Shown here: piece after piece, positions 42,396 to 51,668 of the stretch | How the letters are laid out: the number at the start of each line of letters is the position of its first letter | Numbering within the stretch: position 1 is the stretch's first letter | Source of the DNA: Oceanispirochaeta sp963676905 | GTDB lineage: Bacteria > Spirochaetota > Spirochaetia > DSM-2461 | Direction: 5' to 3' | Assembly: GCA_963676905.2 (NCBI GenBank) | Contig: CAXXVE010000001.1 | Location: 2,728,001-2,792,000, forward strand | DNA length: 64,000 bases | Notes under the pieces: model-generated | What the model was told of the DNA's origin: nothing | Seen by the model: the letters and a program-made list of their open reading frames with translations, nothing else | Databases searched by the model: none | Made by a program: the position numbers and the translations under genes

Positions 42396-43544
42396 ATGAG
42401 AAGGTTAAAAGTTGCCGTGATCGGTACCGGATTTATCGGACCCGTTCATGCAGAAGCCATTAGACGGAATGCAGGGCTTGCTGATCTTGTGATGATCGCC
42501 GGCATATCCGATCAGGAGGCTGAAGAGGCGGCGCTGAGACTGAATGTTCCCGGGTACACCTCCGATTACAGGGATATATTGAAAAGCGATGTGGATGTTG
42601 TTCATATCTGCACCCCCAACCATCTTCACTATTCGATGGTAAAAGCGTGTCTCGAGGCCGGAAAGAGCGTGCTCTGCGAGAAACCTCTGGCCATGAACTC
42701 AGAGGAAGCTGCAGAACTTGTGCAGCTGGCCGAGGAGAAGGGGCTCAAAGCCGCTGTTAATTACAATCTGAGATACTATCCTCTGGTTCAGGAGATGAGG
42801 CAGAGGAATATTGAAAAGGACGGAGGAGAGATCTTCTCCATACAGGGTTCCTATCTTCAGGACTGGCTCCTCTATGAGACAGACTACAGCTGGAGGCTGG
42901 AATCAAAACTCAGCGGACGATCGAGAGCCGTGGCTGATATCGGCACTCACTGGATGGACATGGCCCAGTATGTTACAGGCATGAAAATCAAATCCGTATT
43001 CGCCCAGTTCGGCAGAATGCATGAAACAAGAAAGAAGAGCGCCGACGGTAAGGATCTTACCTTTTCCAAAGCCGAAGATACGGCGGGTTATGTCACTTAT
43101 GATGTGGATACCGAGGACTATGCCCAGATTCTGATCAGGATGGATAACGGTACCCTTGGAAACCTCACAGTCAGTCAGGTGACCGCTGGGTATAAAAACT
43201 TTATGGAGTTCCGGCAGAGCGGAACCGGCAGTTCCTTATCGTGGAATTCAGAAGCTCCCAACCAGCTGATTATCGGGCACCGGGATAGACCCAGTGAAAT
43301 TCTTGTGAAAGACCCTTCACTGCTCCATGGAAGAGCGGCTTCCATGTCCGGATTCCCCGGAGGTCACCAGGAAGGCTACGGAGAAACCCTTAAAAACTTG
43401 ATAAGAGATTTTTACTCGGATGTTCTGGGACGTTCAGATCAGGCGGAATATCCTTCGCTTAAGGACGGTGCATCGGAGATGTACCTCTGTGAAGCAATTA
43501 TAAGCAGCGCAGAAGAGGACAGATGGGTGGAGGTAAAGGCATGA
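42396..43544 (+). CDS. Gfo/Idh/MocA-family NAD(P)-dependent sugar dehydrogenase
   Basis: 382 residues. N-terminal Rossmann domain with VAVIGTGFIGPVHAEAI, the EKP motif in SVLCEKPLAMN, and a C-terminal substrate domain with DIGTHWMDMAQ, whose histidine is the usual catalytic residue. It oxidises or reduces a sugar, inositol or aldonic acid. First gene of the ROK-controlled operon and overlapping the isomerase gene by 4 nt. The exact substrate cannot be set; inositol-like and rare hexose substrates are both possible. Confidence 0.9.
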   Translation: MRRLKVAVIGTGFIGPVHAEAIRRNAGLADLVMIAGISDQEAEEAALRLNVPGYTSDYRDILKSDVDVVHICTPNHLHYSMVKACLEAGKSVLCEKPLAMNSEEAAELVQLAEEKGLKAAVNYNLRYYPLVQEMRQRNIEKDGGEIFSIQGSYLQDWLLYETDYSWRLESKLSGRSRAVADIGTHWMDMAQYVTGMKIKSVFAQFGRMHETRKKSADGKDLTFSKAEDTAGYVTYDVDTEDYAQILIRMDNGTLGNLTVSQVTAGYKNFMEFRQSGTGSSLSWNSEAPNQLIIGHRDRPSEILVKDPSLLHGRAASMSGFPGGHQEGYGETLKNLIRDFYSDVLGRSDQAEYPSLKDGASEMYLCEAIISSAEEDRWVEVKA

Positions 43545-44674
43545 GAAACCAGGTATGGATGATGAGCTCAGCCTATCCCCACTACTCTCTGGACAGTCTG
43601 ATATCCACAGCCGGCAGGGTGGGGCTCCAGGGAATCGAGCTCTGTGTGTTCCGCAGGGACGGCACAAGGCAGGATCATGTTGCGACCCATCTTGATTATG
43701 AGGGATTTGATTCCAACAGGGCAAAACAGACAGTGGAGAAGTTCAATGCCTCCGGTCTTCACCTCTCTGTCGGGGCATTTGAAAATGTCATCGGCGGAGA
43801 TCCTTCCCAGAGGGTTCACAATCAGAACCACCTGTTGAAGCTGATCCGGATGGCCGCCCTTATGGGGGGAGACGAGAACGGTATAACAGTGGGAACATTT
43901 GTGGGCTATAACCATGAGTGGGACCTGGAGGAGGGGGCTTTTGAGAAGAACCTCTACGAATACAGAAGAGTTTTTGCTCCCATTATCAAATATGCAGAGG
44001 ATCTCGGGGTCACTGTAATCTATGAAAACTGCCCCATGGAGGGGTGGCAGCCCAGGTGTATGAGCAGCACCATGAACAATCTCTGTTCCACCCTGGCAGC
44101 CCGGAAATTCATGTATGAGCTGATCCCTTCAGAGGCTCATGGTGAGACCTATGATCCCAGCCACGATGTCTGGCAGTTTGTCGATCCCGTGGATGTCATA
44201 AAAAACAGCGATATGAAGCGAATCAAGTCTGTCCACCTGAAGACAACAAGAATGAATAACGATGCCGGTGCCATTCACTGGGGAAATGTATTCGGCAAAC
44301 AGGCTGTATCGGAAGATCTAGCCAGAGCGGCGGGTGTACCTGTAGCCGAACATGAGTGGGACCGTTTTTCCTATGAACCGATGGTTCCGGGATTCGGAGG
44401 TTCCGATTCAATGGACTGGCGCGCCTTTGTTTCCTGCCTTATGGACAGGAAATTTGAGGGAGTTTTCTCGATCGAAAATGAGGGAGCCAACTCAAGGGGA
44501 ACCGGACTGGACAGCGCCGCAGAGCAGGGATTTTCTGCCTGTCTTGGTTTTATGAAACCCATGATCTGGCCTCTGGACAGTGAGAAGGGATACGACTACG
44601 GAAAAGTTGAAGCCTTGAAAGAGCCCCGGGCCGATGAGCTTCCCCTTGTTGATATTAGTGAATTATCAGTCTGA
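43541..44674 (+). CDS. Xylose isomerase-like TIM-barrel sugar isomerase/epimerase
   Basis: 377 residues from ATG 43541, which forms ATGA with the preceding stop and has GGAGG upstream (the frame starts at 43523). Metal-binding residues of the IolE/xylose isomerase-like barrel are visible in VIYENCPMEGWQ, IKSVHLKTTR and FSIENEG. Pairing with a Gfo/Idh/MocA dehydrogenase is typical of modular pathways in which a sugar is oxidised to a keto form and then isomerised or cleaved. Product unknown. Confidence 0.87.
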   Translation: MRNQVWMMSSAYPHYSLDSLISTAGRVGLQGIELCVFRRDGTRQDHVATHLDYEGFDSNRAKQTVEKFNASGLHLSVGAFENVIGGDPSQRVHNQNHLLKLIRMAALMGGDENGITVGTFVGYNHEWDLEEGAFEKNLYEYRRVFAPIIKYAEDLGVTVIYENCPMEGWQPRCMSSTMNNLCSTLAARKFMYELIPSEAHGETYDPSHDVWQFVDPVDVIKNSDMKRIKSVHLKTTRMNNDAGAIHWGNVFGKQAVSEDLARAAGVPVAEHEWDRFSYEPMVPGFGGSDSMDWRAFVSCLMDRKFEGVFSIENEGANSRGTGLDSAAEQGFSACLGFMKPMIWPLDSEKGYDYGKVEALKEPRADELPLVDISELSV

Positions 44675-44732
44675 TAGAGACTGATTGAATAGAATCTGTT
44701 TTAGAAAGAAAGTTTTTTTAAAGGAGTGAATA

Positions 44733-45740
44733 ATGAAAAAACTGATCGTGCTTTTGATGGTGATGATGCTTGCCTCGACATCCATGGTTTTTGCTAATGG
44801 CGGACAGGACAAGGATGCCAAGTTTATGGCTGTAATCATGCCAAGTGCCGACCATGGTTTTCTCGGTGAGAGTATCAAACACGCTGAGAATGCGACAAAG
44901 AAACTGGCTGAAGAGCATGGATACAGCTACCAGTTCCTTATCTCCGACGACATTGTTAAACAGTCCAATCAGATTGAAACAGTTGTAGCCAGAGGCGCTG
45001 ACGTTGTTGTTCTGTGGCCCCATAACGGTGACGAGCTGAAATCTGCAGCCCAGACTGTTCTGGATGCGGACATCCCCCTTATCGTTTATGACAGACTGAT
45101 CAGCAATTTCAATCAGACTGCTGAACTTCTGGGTGACAACGATACAATCGGTGAAGAGATGGGTGAGTATTTCAATGACTACTTCAAAGACGAACTGGCT
45201 GCGGGTCCTGTAAATATCCTTGAGTTCAAGGGTGACAACTCCAGCGTTCCCATGCAGAGATCCAACGGTTTCTGGTCTACAGCCGATTCCAACTTTGTTG
45301 TTGTGAACGAGTTTGTTACAAACTGGAGCAAGGATACTGCACAGACTCAGATGGAAACTTTCCTCTCCTCCAATACACAGGCTCAGGTAGAAAGCATTCA
45401 GGGTATCTTCACCCATGATGCTGAAGTTGCCGCCGGTGTTCTGGCAGCATTAGAGGGATACGACGGAAGATACAATCTCAATGTAAAACTGGTTTCCGGT
45501 GTAAGTGCTTCAAGAGAGCTTCTCGGCCTTTTTGATCACTATCAGGCTCAGGGAATCGATCAGGTTGCCTACTCCTTCTCTCCTGCAATGGTTGTTGATG
45601 CCATCGAACTCGGTATTGATATCCTTGACGGAAAAGAGGTTTCAGGCCGCTACCTTGTAGAGACCGAGATGGTTGATAACTCCAACTACAAAGAGTTTAT
45701 GGAAGGACCTGTTTACACACTTCGCTACTCTCTGTACTGA
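44733..45740 (+). CDS. CUT2-type sugar ABC transporter substrate-binding protein
   Basis: 335 residues. The signal peptide ends near MVFANGG, a common spirochaetal form. It is a periplasmic-binding fold of the ribose/xylose type 4 class with two lobes; VVLWPHNGDELKSAAQTVLDADIP, VYDRLISN and GDNDTIGEEMG resemble the D-xylose binding protein XylF most closely. An AAAGGAGTG ribosome site precedes the ATG. It delivers the pentose or hexose to the permease encoded downstream. A strong intercistronic hairpin separates it from the ATPase gene. Confidence 0.92.
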   Translation: MKKLIVLLMVMMLASTSMVFANGGQDKDAKFMAVIMPSADHGFLGESIKHAENATKKLAEEHGYSYQFLISDDIVKQSNQIETVVARGADVVVLWPHNGDELKSAAQTVLDADIPLIVYDRLISNFNQTAELLGDNDTIGEEMGEYFNDYFKDELAAGPVNILEFKGDNSSVPMQRSNGFWSTADSNFVVVNEFVTNWSKDTAQTQMETFLSSNTQAQVESIQGIFTHDAEVAAGVLAALEGYDGRYNLNVKLVSGVSASRELLGLFDHYQAQGIDQVAYSFSPAMVVDAIELGIDILDGKEVSGRYLVETEMVDNSNYKEFMEGPVYTLRYSLY

Positions 45741-45774
45741 GATTTCAATTTTTTAGATTTATGTAAATTATAGT

Positions 45775-45798
45775 GTCGGCGGCCTCAGGGCCGCCGGC
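45775..45798 (+). other. Intercistronic hairpin between binding-protein and ATPase genes
   Basis: GTCGGCGGCC (45775-45784) and GGCCGCCGGC (45789-45798) form a 10-bp stem with a TCAG loop and no T-run. Such a hairpin usually protects the upstream binding-protein mRNA so that it is made in excess over the membrane components. Confidence 0.7.
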
Positions 45799-45828
45799 TT
45801 CAACATTCAAAATCAGGTAGAATAATTC

Positions 45829-47322
45829 ATGCAACTGGAAATGAAAAATATCCATAAGAGTTTCGGTGCGGTCCACGCCGTCCGGGACGTCAGTTTTTCT
45901 GTGGGAGAGGCGGAGATCCACGGCCTCCTCGGGGAAAACGGAGCGGGAAAATCAACTTTGATGAATATACTGGGCGGAATCCTCAGACAGGATTCGGGCC
46001 AGATCTATATAGACGGGGAGGAACACTCCCATCTGACACCGGTCAAGGCATCCAGACTGGGGATCCGCTTTATCCATCAGGAACTGAACCTTGTAAATGA
46101 TCTCAAGGTTTATGAGAATCTCTTTCTCAACAATGAGATTGTTAAATCGGGGATTCATCTGAACCGGAAGGAGATGATAAAACGGTCTCAGGAAGTCTTT
46201 GAAAGGATGAATCTTGATATCGATCCCACAGCCTTTGTAAGGGAACTGGATACATCCCGTAAACAGCTTGTGGAGATCGCGAGGGCGCTGCTCTTCGAGT
46301 GCCGTCTGATCATTATGGATGAGCCCACAACAGCTCTGACCAATGAGGAGATCGATAATCTCTTTACAATTATGAGAGGCCTGAGAAGCGACGGGATCAG
46401 CTGTATCTACATCTCCCACAAAATGCCCGAGCTCTTTGAAATCTGCGATAAATTTACTGTCATGCGTGACGGAGCCTATATTGCCTCAGGCAATTTTGCT
46501 GACATCAATGAGCAGCAGGCCACAGAGATGCTTGTGGGCCGGAACATCGATGATGATGTTTTTGACAAAACCGACTGTGTTCAGGATGAGGTTGTCTTCG
46601 AGGCCGAGGATCTGAGCTGTGAAGGGTACTTCAACAATATAAGCTTTCAGCTTAAAAAGGGAGAGATCATCGCCTTTACGGGGCTTTTCGGTGACGGACG
46701 GGGAGAGCTCAGCGAGTGTCTCTTCGGGGCACGGAAGGCTACCGCCGGAACGATCCGGCTGAAGGGGAGTGAGCTCAATACAAAGTCCATCGCCAGTGTT
46801 ATCAAGTCAGGTGTTTCCATGGTTCCCCGGAACCGGAAAGAGAGATCCATCATCAAGGATATGAATATCCGGGATAATATCTCCATGGCCTGGTTCACAT
46901 CCCACCACAAAGGCATTCACATCAGTCCCAAAAAAGAGTACCTGCGGTATGAAGAGAACCGTAAGGCCACCAATATCAAGGCAGCGTGCCCGGATCATCT
47001 GATCACCTCATTGAGCGGCGGCAACCAGCAGAAAGTGATCTTCTCCCGCTGGTTCGGTCTGGATTCAGATGTATACATTCTGGACAATCCGACCCAGGGT
47101 ATCGATGTGGGCGCCAAGTTTGAGATATATCAGCTTATTACAAAGCTTGTTGATCAGGGTAAGAGTGTTATTGTTTTCAGCTCCGAGTTTCCGGAGATCC
47201 ACAAGATCGCCGACCGTTGTATTGTAATGTACAAGGGCGAAATAAATAAAGAATTCACCAGGAAGGAACTGGATGAGGTAGAGGTTATGTACTATGCCAC
47301 CGGTTCCAACAAAAGATCCTGA
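45829..47322 (+). CDS. CUT2-type sugar ABC transporter ATP-binding protein (XylG/MglA-like)
   Basis: 497 residues with two tandem ABC domains. The first has Walker A GENGAGKSTL, a divergent signature region (ELDTSRKQLVEIARAL) and Walker B LIIMDEPTTALT. The second has a degenerate Walker A (GLFGDGRGE), signature LSGGNQQKV and Walker B YILDNPTQGIDVG. This asymmetry is normal for the class. It energises uptake of the sugar captured by the preceding binding protein. Confidence 0.95.
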   Translation: MQLEMKNIHKSFGAVHAVRDVSFSVGEAEIHGLLGENGAGKSTLMNILGGILRQDSGQIYIDGEEHSHLTPVKASRLGIRFIHQELNLVNDLKVYENLFLNNEIVKSGIHLNRKEMIKRSQEVFERMNLDIDPTAFVRELDTSRKQLVEIARALLFECRLIIMDEPTTALTNEEIDNLFTIMRGLRSDGISCIYISHKMPELFEICDKFTVMRDGAYIASGNFADINEQQATEMLVGRNIDDDVFDKTDCVQDEVVFEAEDLSCEGYFNNISFQLKKGEIIAFTGLFGDGRGELSECLFGARKATAGTIRLKGSELNTKSIASVIKSGVSMVPRNRKERSIIKDMNIRDNISMAWFTSHHKGIHISPKKEYLRYEENRKATNIKAACPDHLITSLSGGNQQKVIFSRWFGLDSDVYILDNPTQGIDVGAKFEIYQLITKLVDQGKSVIVFSSEFPEIHKIADRCIVMYKGEINKEFTRKELDEVEVMYYATGSNKRS

Positions 47323-47341
47323 ATAAAGACGGAGAAGAAAT

Positions 47342-48337
47342 ATGAGCACCAGTCTTGAATTGAGTATGAAGAAAAAGAGTAAAAATTTTGATTTCAAGAG
47401 ATTTATAATCAACCATAACTATATCCTGTCCCTGATTCTGATGCTTCTTATCGGAAGAATAGCAAGTGATCAGTTTCTGTCCTTTCCCAGCCTGATGAAC
47501 CTGATGAGATCGTCTGTCTTTATCGGAATTATTGCCCTGGGAATGTCTCTTGTAATCATTTCGGGAAACATCGATTTATCGGTAGGTTCTATTCTGGCCC
47601 TGTCGGCGGCCATCGGGGTCGTGGTCTTCAACTCCACACAGAATATCCTTCTGACCCTCTTTGTCTGTATGCTGATGGGAGCCCTTATGGGACTCTTCAA
47701 CGGTATCTTTATAGGAGTGGCCAAGGTGGCTTCCTTTATTGTCACACTGGCAACCCTGACCGCCTACCGCTCCATAACAATCCAGTTTGGAGACGGGGGA
47801 CCCCAGATTGTTGATCATGAAATCTACTTTGATACCCTGAGAAAGCTTGGATACGGCAAACTCGGCCCCTTTCCCTATCTTGTGCTGATCTTTGTAGGAA
47901 TCACCTGTGCCGTATGGTATCTGATGAACCGGACCAAGTTCGGACGCTATGTATACGCTGTAGGTTCCAATGAGAAGGCTGCAAGGCTGACGGGAATCAA
48001 GGTTGAGTATATCAAGGTGATGATCTTTACAATCACCGGACTCCTGACGGGAATCGCAGCCTTCCTCTATATCGCCCGCTTCGGTTCGGTGGATGTGGCC
48101 ACAGCCGGTAAGGGATTCGAGCTTGATGTTATCGCCGCGGTTGCCATCGGGGGTACATCCATGGCCGGAGGCAGGGGATTTATCCAGGGAAGCTTCTTCG
48201 GAGCCATTATCCTCTTTGCCATCGATGCCATTCTGTCGGCCTTCCAGGTTCCCGCCTTTGTAACAGACTTTATCAAGGGTGTTCTGATTCTGGGAGCTGT
48301 TCTGCTGCAGAAGGCTCTCGACAGAAATGCCGAGTAG
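47342..48337 (+). CDS. CUT2-type sugar ABC transporter permease (XylH/RbsC-like)
   Basis: 331 residues with about ten helices and the family motifs GNIDLSVGSILALSAA and VGSNEKAARLTGIKVEYIK, then AAVAIGGTSMAGGRG. Last gene of the operon, 19 nt after the ATPase, and followed by a terminator. Confidence 0.95.
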   Translation: MSTSLELSMKKKSKNFDFKRFIINHNYILSLILMLLIGRIASDQFLSFPSLMNLMRSSVFIGIIALGMSLVIISGNIDLSVGSILALSAAIGVVVFNSTQNILLTLFVCMLMGALMGLFNGIFIGVAKVASFIVTLATLTAYRSITIQFGDGGPQIVDHEIYFDTLRKLGYGKLGPFPYLVLIFVGITCAVWYLMNRTKFGRYVYAVGSNEKAARLTGIKVEYIKVMIFTITGLLTGIAAFLYIARFGSVDVATAGKGFELDVIAAVAIGGTSMAGGRGFIQGSFFGAIILFAIDAILSAFQVPAFVTDFIKGVLILGAVLLQKALDRNAE

Positions 48338-48367
48338 TTCAGGTTCAGCAGGAAACTGTTTTTGAGA

Positions 48368-48401
48368 AAAAAAAGGCCCGGATCATTCCGGGTCTTTTTT
48401 T
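48368..48401 (+). terminator. Rho-independent terminator
   Basis: AAAGGCCCGG and CCGGGTCTTT (inner pairing 48375-48381 with 48388-48394) flank an ATCATT loop and end in a run of seven T. It terminates the sugar operon and has an A-tract on the other side, so it could also serve the tRNA-Ser transcript from the opposite strand. Confidence 0.88.
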
Positions 48402-48413
48402 ATCTGATTTAAA

Positions 48414-48500
48414 CGGAGAGGGGGGGATTCGAACCCCCGGTACTGCAAGCAGTACACCTGATTTCGAATCAGGACCGTTCGACCGCTCCGGCACCTCTCC
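48414..48500 (-). tRNA. tRNA-Ser (CGA)
   Basis: Class II tRNA of 87 nt. The acceptor is GGAGAGG/CCTCTCC, the anticodon stem CCTGA/TCAGG holds loop TTCGAAA with anticodon CGA. The long variable arm is GTACTG-CTTG-CAGTAC, and the T arm is GGGGG-TTCGAAT-CCCCC. Discriminator G; CCA not encoded. Confidence 0.95.
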
Positions 48501-48558
48501 ATATGTTTTGTTGAAGCCTATTATAGCCCCCGGAGCGGGGCTTAACAAGCCTGTTTTA

Positions 48559-49542
48559 TCAAGAGAAAAATTCTTTATACCGTCCGGCCCAGTAGGAGAT
48601 GATTATATCCGTTCCGGCCCTGTCCATGGCGGCAGCAGACTCCCTGACCATGGCCTTCAGATCCCCCCAGCCCCTTTCGGCGGAGGCGATCATCATGGAA
48701 TATTCACCGCTCACATTGTAGGCAGCCAGAGGAAGTTCTGTCCGCTCTCTTATCTCTTTTATAATATCAAGATAAAGAAGGGCGGGCTTCACCATCAGGA
48801 TGTCAGCGCCCTCATCCTCATCAAAAAGACTCTCCCTTACAGCCTGTCTCGGGTCTCTATAGGACTGCTGATATCCCTGCCTGTCGCCCTTGCCCGGCGC
48901 CGACTGTTCGGCGTCTCTGAAGGGGCCGTACATGGATGAAGCAAACTTGGTGGAGTAGCTCATAAGAAGGGTATCTTTGAAGCCGCCTCCGTCCAGGGCG
49001 GATCTGATGGCCTGAACCTGTCCGTCCATCATGGCGCTGGGGGCAACACAGTCCGCTCCGGCTTCGGCGTGGGAGAGGGCCGTAAGGGCCAGCTGTTTCA
49101 GGGCCTTGTCATTGTCCACATCACCCGACTCTGTAAGGGGGCCGCAGTGGCCGTGGGATGTATAAGCGCAGAGGCAGACATCGGTCATCACAATCAGATC
49201 GGGAAACTCCTTTTTAAGGACTTTCACAGCCTGCTGTACCGAGCCGGTGCTGCAGCAGGCTTCACTGCCGGCGCCGTCCTTTTTGCTCTGTTCTGTCAAT
49301 CCGAAAAGAAGAACCCCGCCGATTCCCGCCTTCACCGAATCCTCCACCTGCCGGCAGAGTGTATCGGGACTCAGACGGTACTGTCCGGGCATGGCGTCTA
49401 TCGCTTCATGCCTGCCGGTTCCTTCGGCCACAAAGAGGGGCCATATAAATTTTTCCGGCCCCGGCAGGGGGGCGTCAAAGAGCCGTCTTATGGAGGGGCT
49501 CTTTCTGAGCCGTCTCAAGCGAACATCGGGATATCCTTTCAT
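48559..49542 (-). CDS. hemB: Porphobilinogen synthase (delta-aminolevulinate dehydratase)
   Basis: 327 residues. Condenses two 5-aminolevulinates into porphobilinogen. Both Schiff-base lysines are visible (SYSTKFASSMYGPFRDA and LMVKPALLYLD), and the zinc-type metal site is DVCLCAYTSHGHCG with three cysteines. The start overlaps the stop of the upstream HemC-CobA-HemD gene by 4 nt, so it is the last gene of a four-gene minus-strand operon. It produces the substrate of the HemC domain encoded just upstream. Confidence 0.97.
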   Translation of the reverse strand: MKGYPDVRLRRLRKSPSIRRLFDAPLPGPEKFIWPLFVAEGTGRHEAIDAMPGQYRLSPDTLCRQVEDSVKAGIGGVLLFGLTEQSKKDGAGSEACCSTGSVQQAVKVLKKEFPDLIVMTDVCLCAYTSHGHCGPLTESGDVDNDKALKQLALTALSHAEAGADCVAPSAMMDGQVQAIRSALDGGGFKDTLLMSYSTKFASSMYGPFRDAEQSAPGKGDRQGYQQSYRDPRQAVRESLFDEDEGADILMVKPALLYLDIIKEIRERTELPLAAYNVSGEYSMMIASAERGWGDLKAMVRESAAAMDRAGTDIIISYWAGRYKEFFS

Positions 49543-51668
49543 ACTGTCTCCTTCAGTTTTCTTTCAGTCATTGCTGCGGCCAGAGTCATTATGGACGAGG
49601 GAATGTCCGCCTCTTTCGCAATAAGGGGGTCAGAGCCGTAGAGTTCCCGGATCGTCCGGGCCGTCGGTTCGCCGATAGCCAGAAGTATCCTGTTCTCAAA
49701 TGACTGGGAGCCCCAGTTTTTTTCATAATATCTGATAGCAGAGGAGCTTGCAAAAAATACAGCATCTGATTCCGGGCACTCCGGGGGGGGCGGGACGGGA
49801 CTGTTCCTGTAGAGCACTCTGTCTGTAACCTGTGCACCAAGGGATTCCAGAGCTCGGGTTATCTCATCCCCTGCAGCGGCTGAACGGAGACGGAGCACTC
49901 TGTCTCCCTCTTTAATGACGCCGGCGGCAGCCTTTTTCAGCTCTTCGGCTCCGTATGAGGCGGGGGGGCAAAGGTCGGCATGGATGCCGTATTCCATAAG
50001 CTTCTGACGGGAGGGGGTCCCGCAGACCATAATCTTCGGCAGGGTCCTCAGGTCAATTTCATCCTGTTTTACAAGTTCCATAAAGAACTCTATTGCCGAC
50101 GGTGAGGTGAGGACGACCCATTTGCAGCTTTCCAGGTTCTCCTCGGGCCCCTTCAATGTTTCCAGGGTCCGTTCCAGTTTGATGAGGGGGGAGGGTAGAG
50201 GAATGCCGCCCAGGTCCTCAACCATACGGCAGGCCCTTTCCATAAGGCGCTCGCTGCAGGTCAGAAGGATCTTTTTTCCTTCAAGGGCTCCCATATTCAT
50301 ATCAAATCCGTAGCTGCTTATCTCTCCGGCTATCAGCAGGCCGGGCCGGGCATAGCCCTCTTCTTCGATCAGTCCCGGAAGGGTTGTCAGGGTTCCTCTT
50401 ATAATCTTCTGATCGGGGGCTCCCGCATTATAGACAACTGCCGCAGGCTCTGAGGCCGGGCGTCCTTCATCCTTAAGGGATTGTATCACAATGGGAGCCG
50501 CCTTGAGGGACATGAAGAATACAACAGGCAGCTTTCCTCTGGCTTCCGCTCCCGTGTCGGCAATGCCGCCGTCTTTGACCCTGGAGCTCATGGCTGTGTA
50601 TCCACGGGATACCTCCCGTCTTGTCAGAAGCATGCCGGTACCGGTCGTGGCTGCATTGAGGCTGCTGACCCCCGGAATGACCCTGTAGGGGATCTTCAGT
50701 TTCTCAAGTTCCTCCACCTCTTCTGCAAGGCGTCCGAAGATACCGGGATCACCCCCCTTGAGGCGGACGACACTGAGTCCCTTGCGGGCATACTCACTTA
50801 TCAGGGCGCTTATCTTCTCCTGGGGCAGGCTGTGGTGTCCGCTTCTTTTGCCAGTGTAAACAGTCTCTCCATGCACATGGCTCAGCAGCCTGTCATCAAT
50901 GAGGGAGTCATAAAAACAGACGTCGCAGTTCTTCAGTGCTTCCACTCCCCTCAGGGTGCAAAGGGCAGCGTCCCCGGGGCCGGAACCCACAAATCTGACG
51001 CTTTTGACAAAGAGGCTTCTGATAGCCTCAAAACGGCTGTCTCCCGCCCGGAAGGTAAGAGCCAGTACTCCCTGTGCTTCGGGTACGGGAAGCTCCTTCA
51101 GTGAGAGGACTCTTGTTATTCTGCCCGAAAGCCCCAGACGGTTCAGGGCCGCTTTGGCCATAAGAATCATATCGAAACGGCCCTCATCAAGCTGGGCAAG
51201 GCGGTCCTCGATATTGCCGCGGATAGGCTGACGCGGAACTTCAGGGAACTCCCTTATACAGTAATCCTCCCTGCGGCCGCTTGAAACGCCTATCAGATGA
51301 TCCTTTGTAAGCTCTTCCGGCATGAAACCCGGACGGCAGATGAGCACATCCTCCGGCTCCTCCCTCCAGGGGAGCCAGACCCAGTCGATACCCTCTCTCA
51401 TGGGGTATTCAAGGTCTTTGGCGCTGTGGGTGGCGCAGTCCAGCTCTCCATTGAGAACGGCATCATCAAGGTCTCTTGAGAAGAAGTCTCCGGGGCTCTG
51501 CATCAGATCTGTCTTTCTGTCCCTGTCTCCGGGGCTGGAGAGGTTTATCTGTTCCCATTTCAGTGACGGGATAAGTTCTGATATTTTTTCAAGGGCCGAG
51601 GCTGCCTGAAGCACGGCCAGCCGGCTGCTTCGGTTTCCCGCCCGTAAGACTGTTTGCGATTCTCTCAT
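49539..51668 (-). CDS. Fusion of truncated HemC, uroporphyrinogen-III methyltransferase (CobA) and HemD
   Basis: 709 residues. Residues 1-220 are hydroxymethylbilane synthase domains 1-2: THSAKD with the catalytic aspartate D85, GVSSGRR with the substrate-binding arginines and IRGNIEDRLAQLD. The sequence then jumps into a SUMT methyltransferase (224-460; VGSGPGDAALCTLRG, RLKGGDPGIFGR, IPGVSSLNAA), followed by uroporphyrinogen-III synthase HemD (464-709; VLTSPSAIEFF, SSSAIRYY). HemC domain 3, which in E. coli carries Cys242 for the dipyrromethane cofactor, is absent. The product should convert porphobilinogen through uroporphyrinogen III to precorrin-2 if the HemC part works. It overlaps hemA by 80 nt. 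Confidence 0.88.
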   Translation of the reverse strand: MRESQTVLRAGNRSSRLAVLQAASALEKISELIPSLKWEQINLSSPGDRDRKTDLMQSPGDFFSRDLDDAVLNGELDCATHSAKDLEYPMREGIDWVWLPWREEPEDVLICRPGFMPEELTKDHLIGVSSGRREDYCIREFPEVPRQPIRGNIEDRLAQLDEGRFDMILMAKAALNRLGLSGRITRVLSLKELPVPEAQGVLALTFRAGDSRFEAIRSLFVKSVRFVGSGPGDAALCTLRGVEALKNCDVCFYDSLIDDRLLSHVHGETVYTGKRSGHHSLPQEKISALISEYARKGLSVVRLKGGDPGIFGRLAEEVEELEKLKIPYRVIPGVSSLNAATTGTGMLLTRREVSRGYTAMSSRVKDGGIADTGAEARGKLPVVFFMSLKAAPIVIQSLKDEGRPASEPAAVVYNAGAPDQKIIRGTLTTLPGLIEEEGYARPGLLIAGEISSYGFDMNMGALEGKKILLTCSERLMERACRMVEDLGGIPLPSPLIKLERTLETLKGPEENLESCKWVVLTSPSAIEFFMELVKQDEIDLRTLPKIMVCGTPSRQKLMEYGIHADLCPPASYGAEELKKAAAGVIKEGDRVLRLRSAAAGDEITRALESLGAQVTDRVLYRNSPVPPPPECPESDAVFFASSSAIRYYEKNWGSQSFENRILLAIGEPTARTIRELYGSDPLIAKEADIPSSIMTLAAAMTERKLKETV

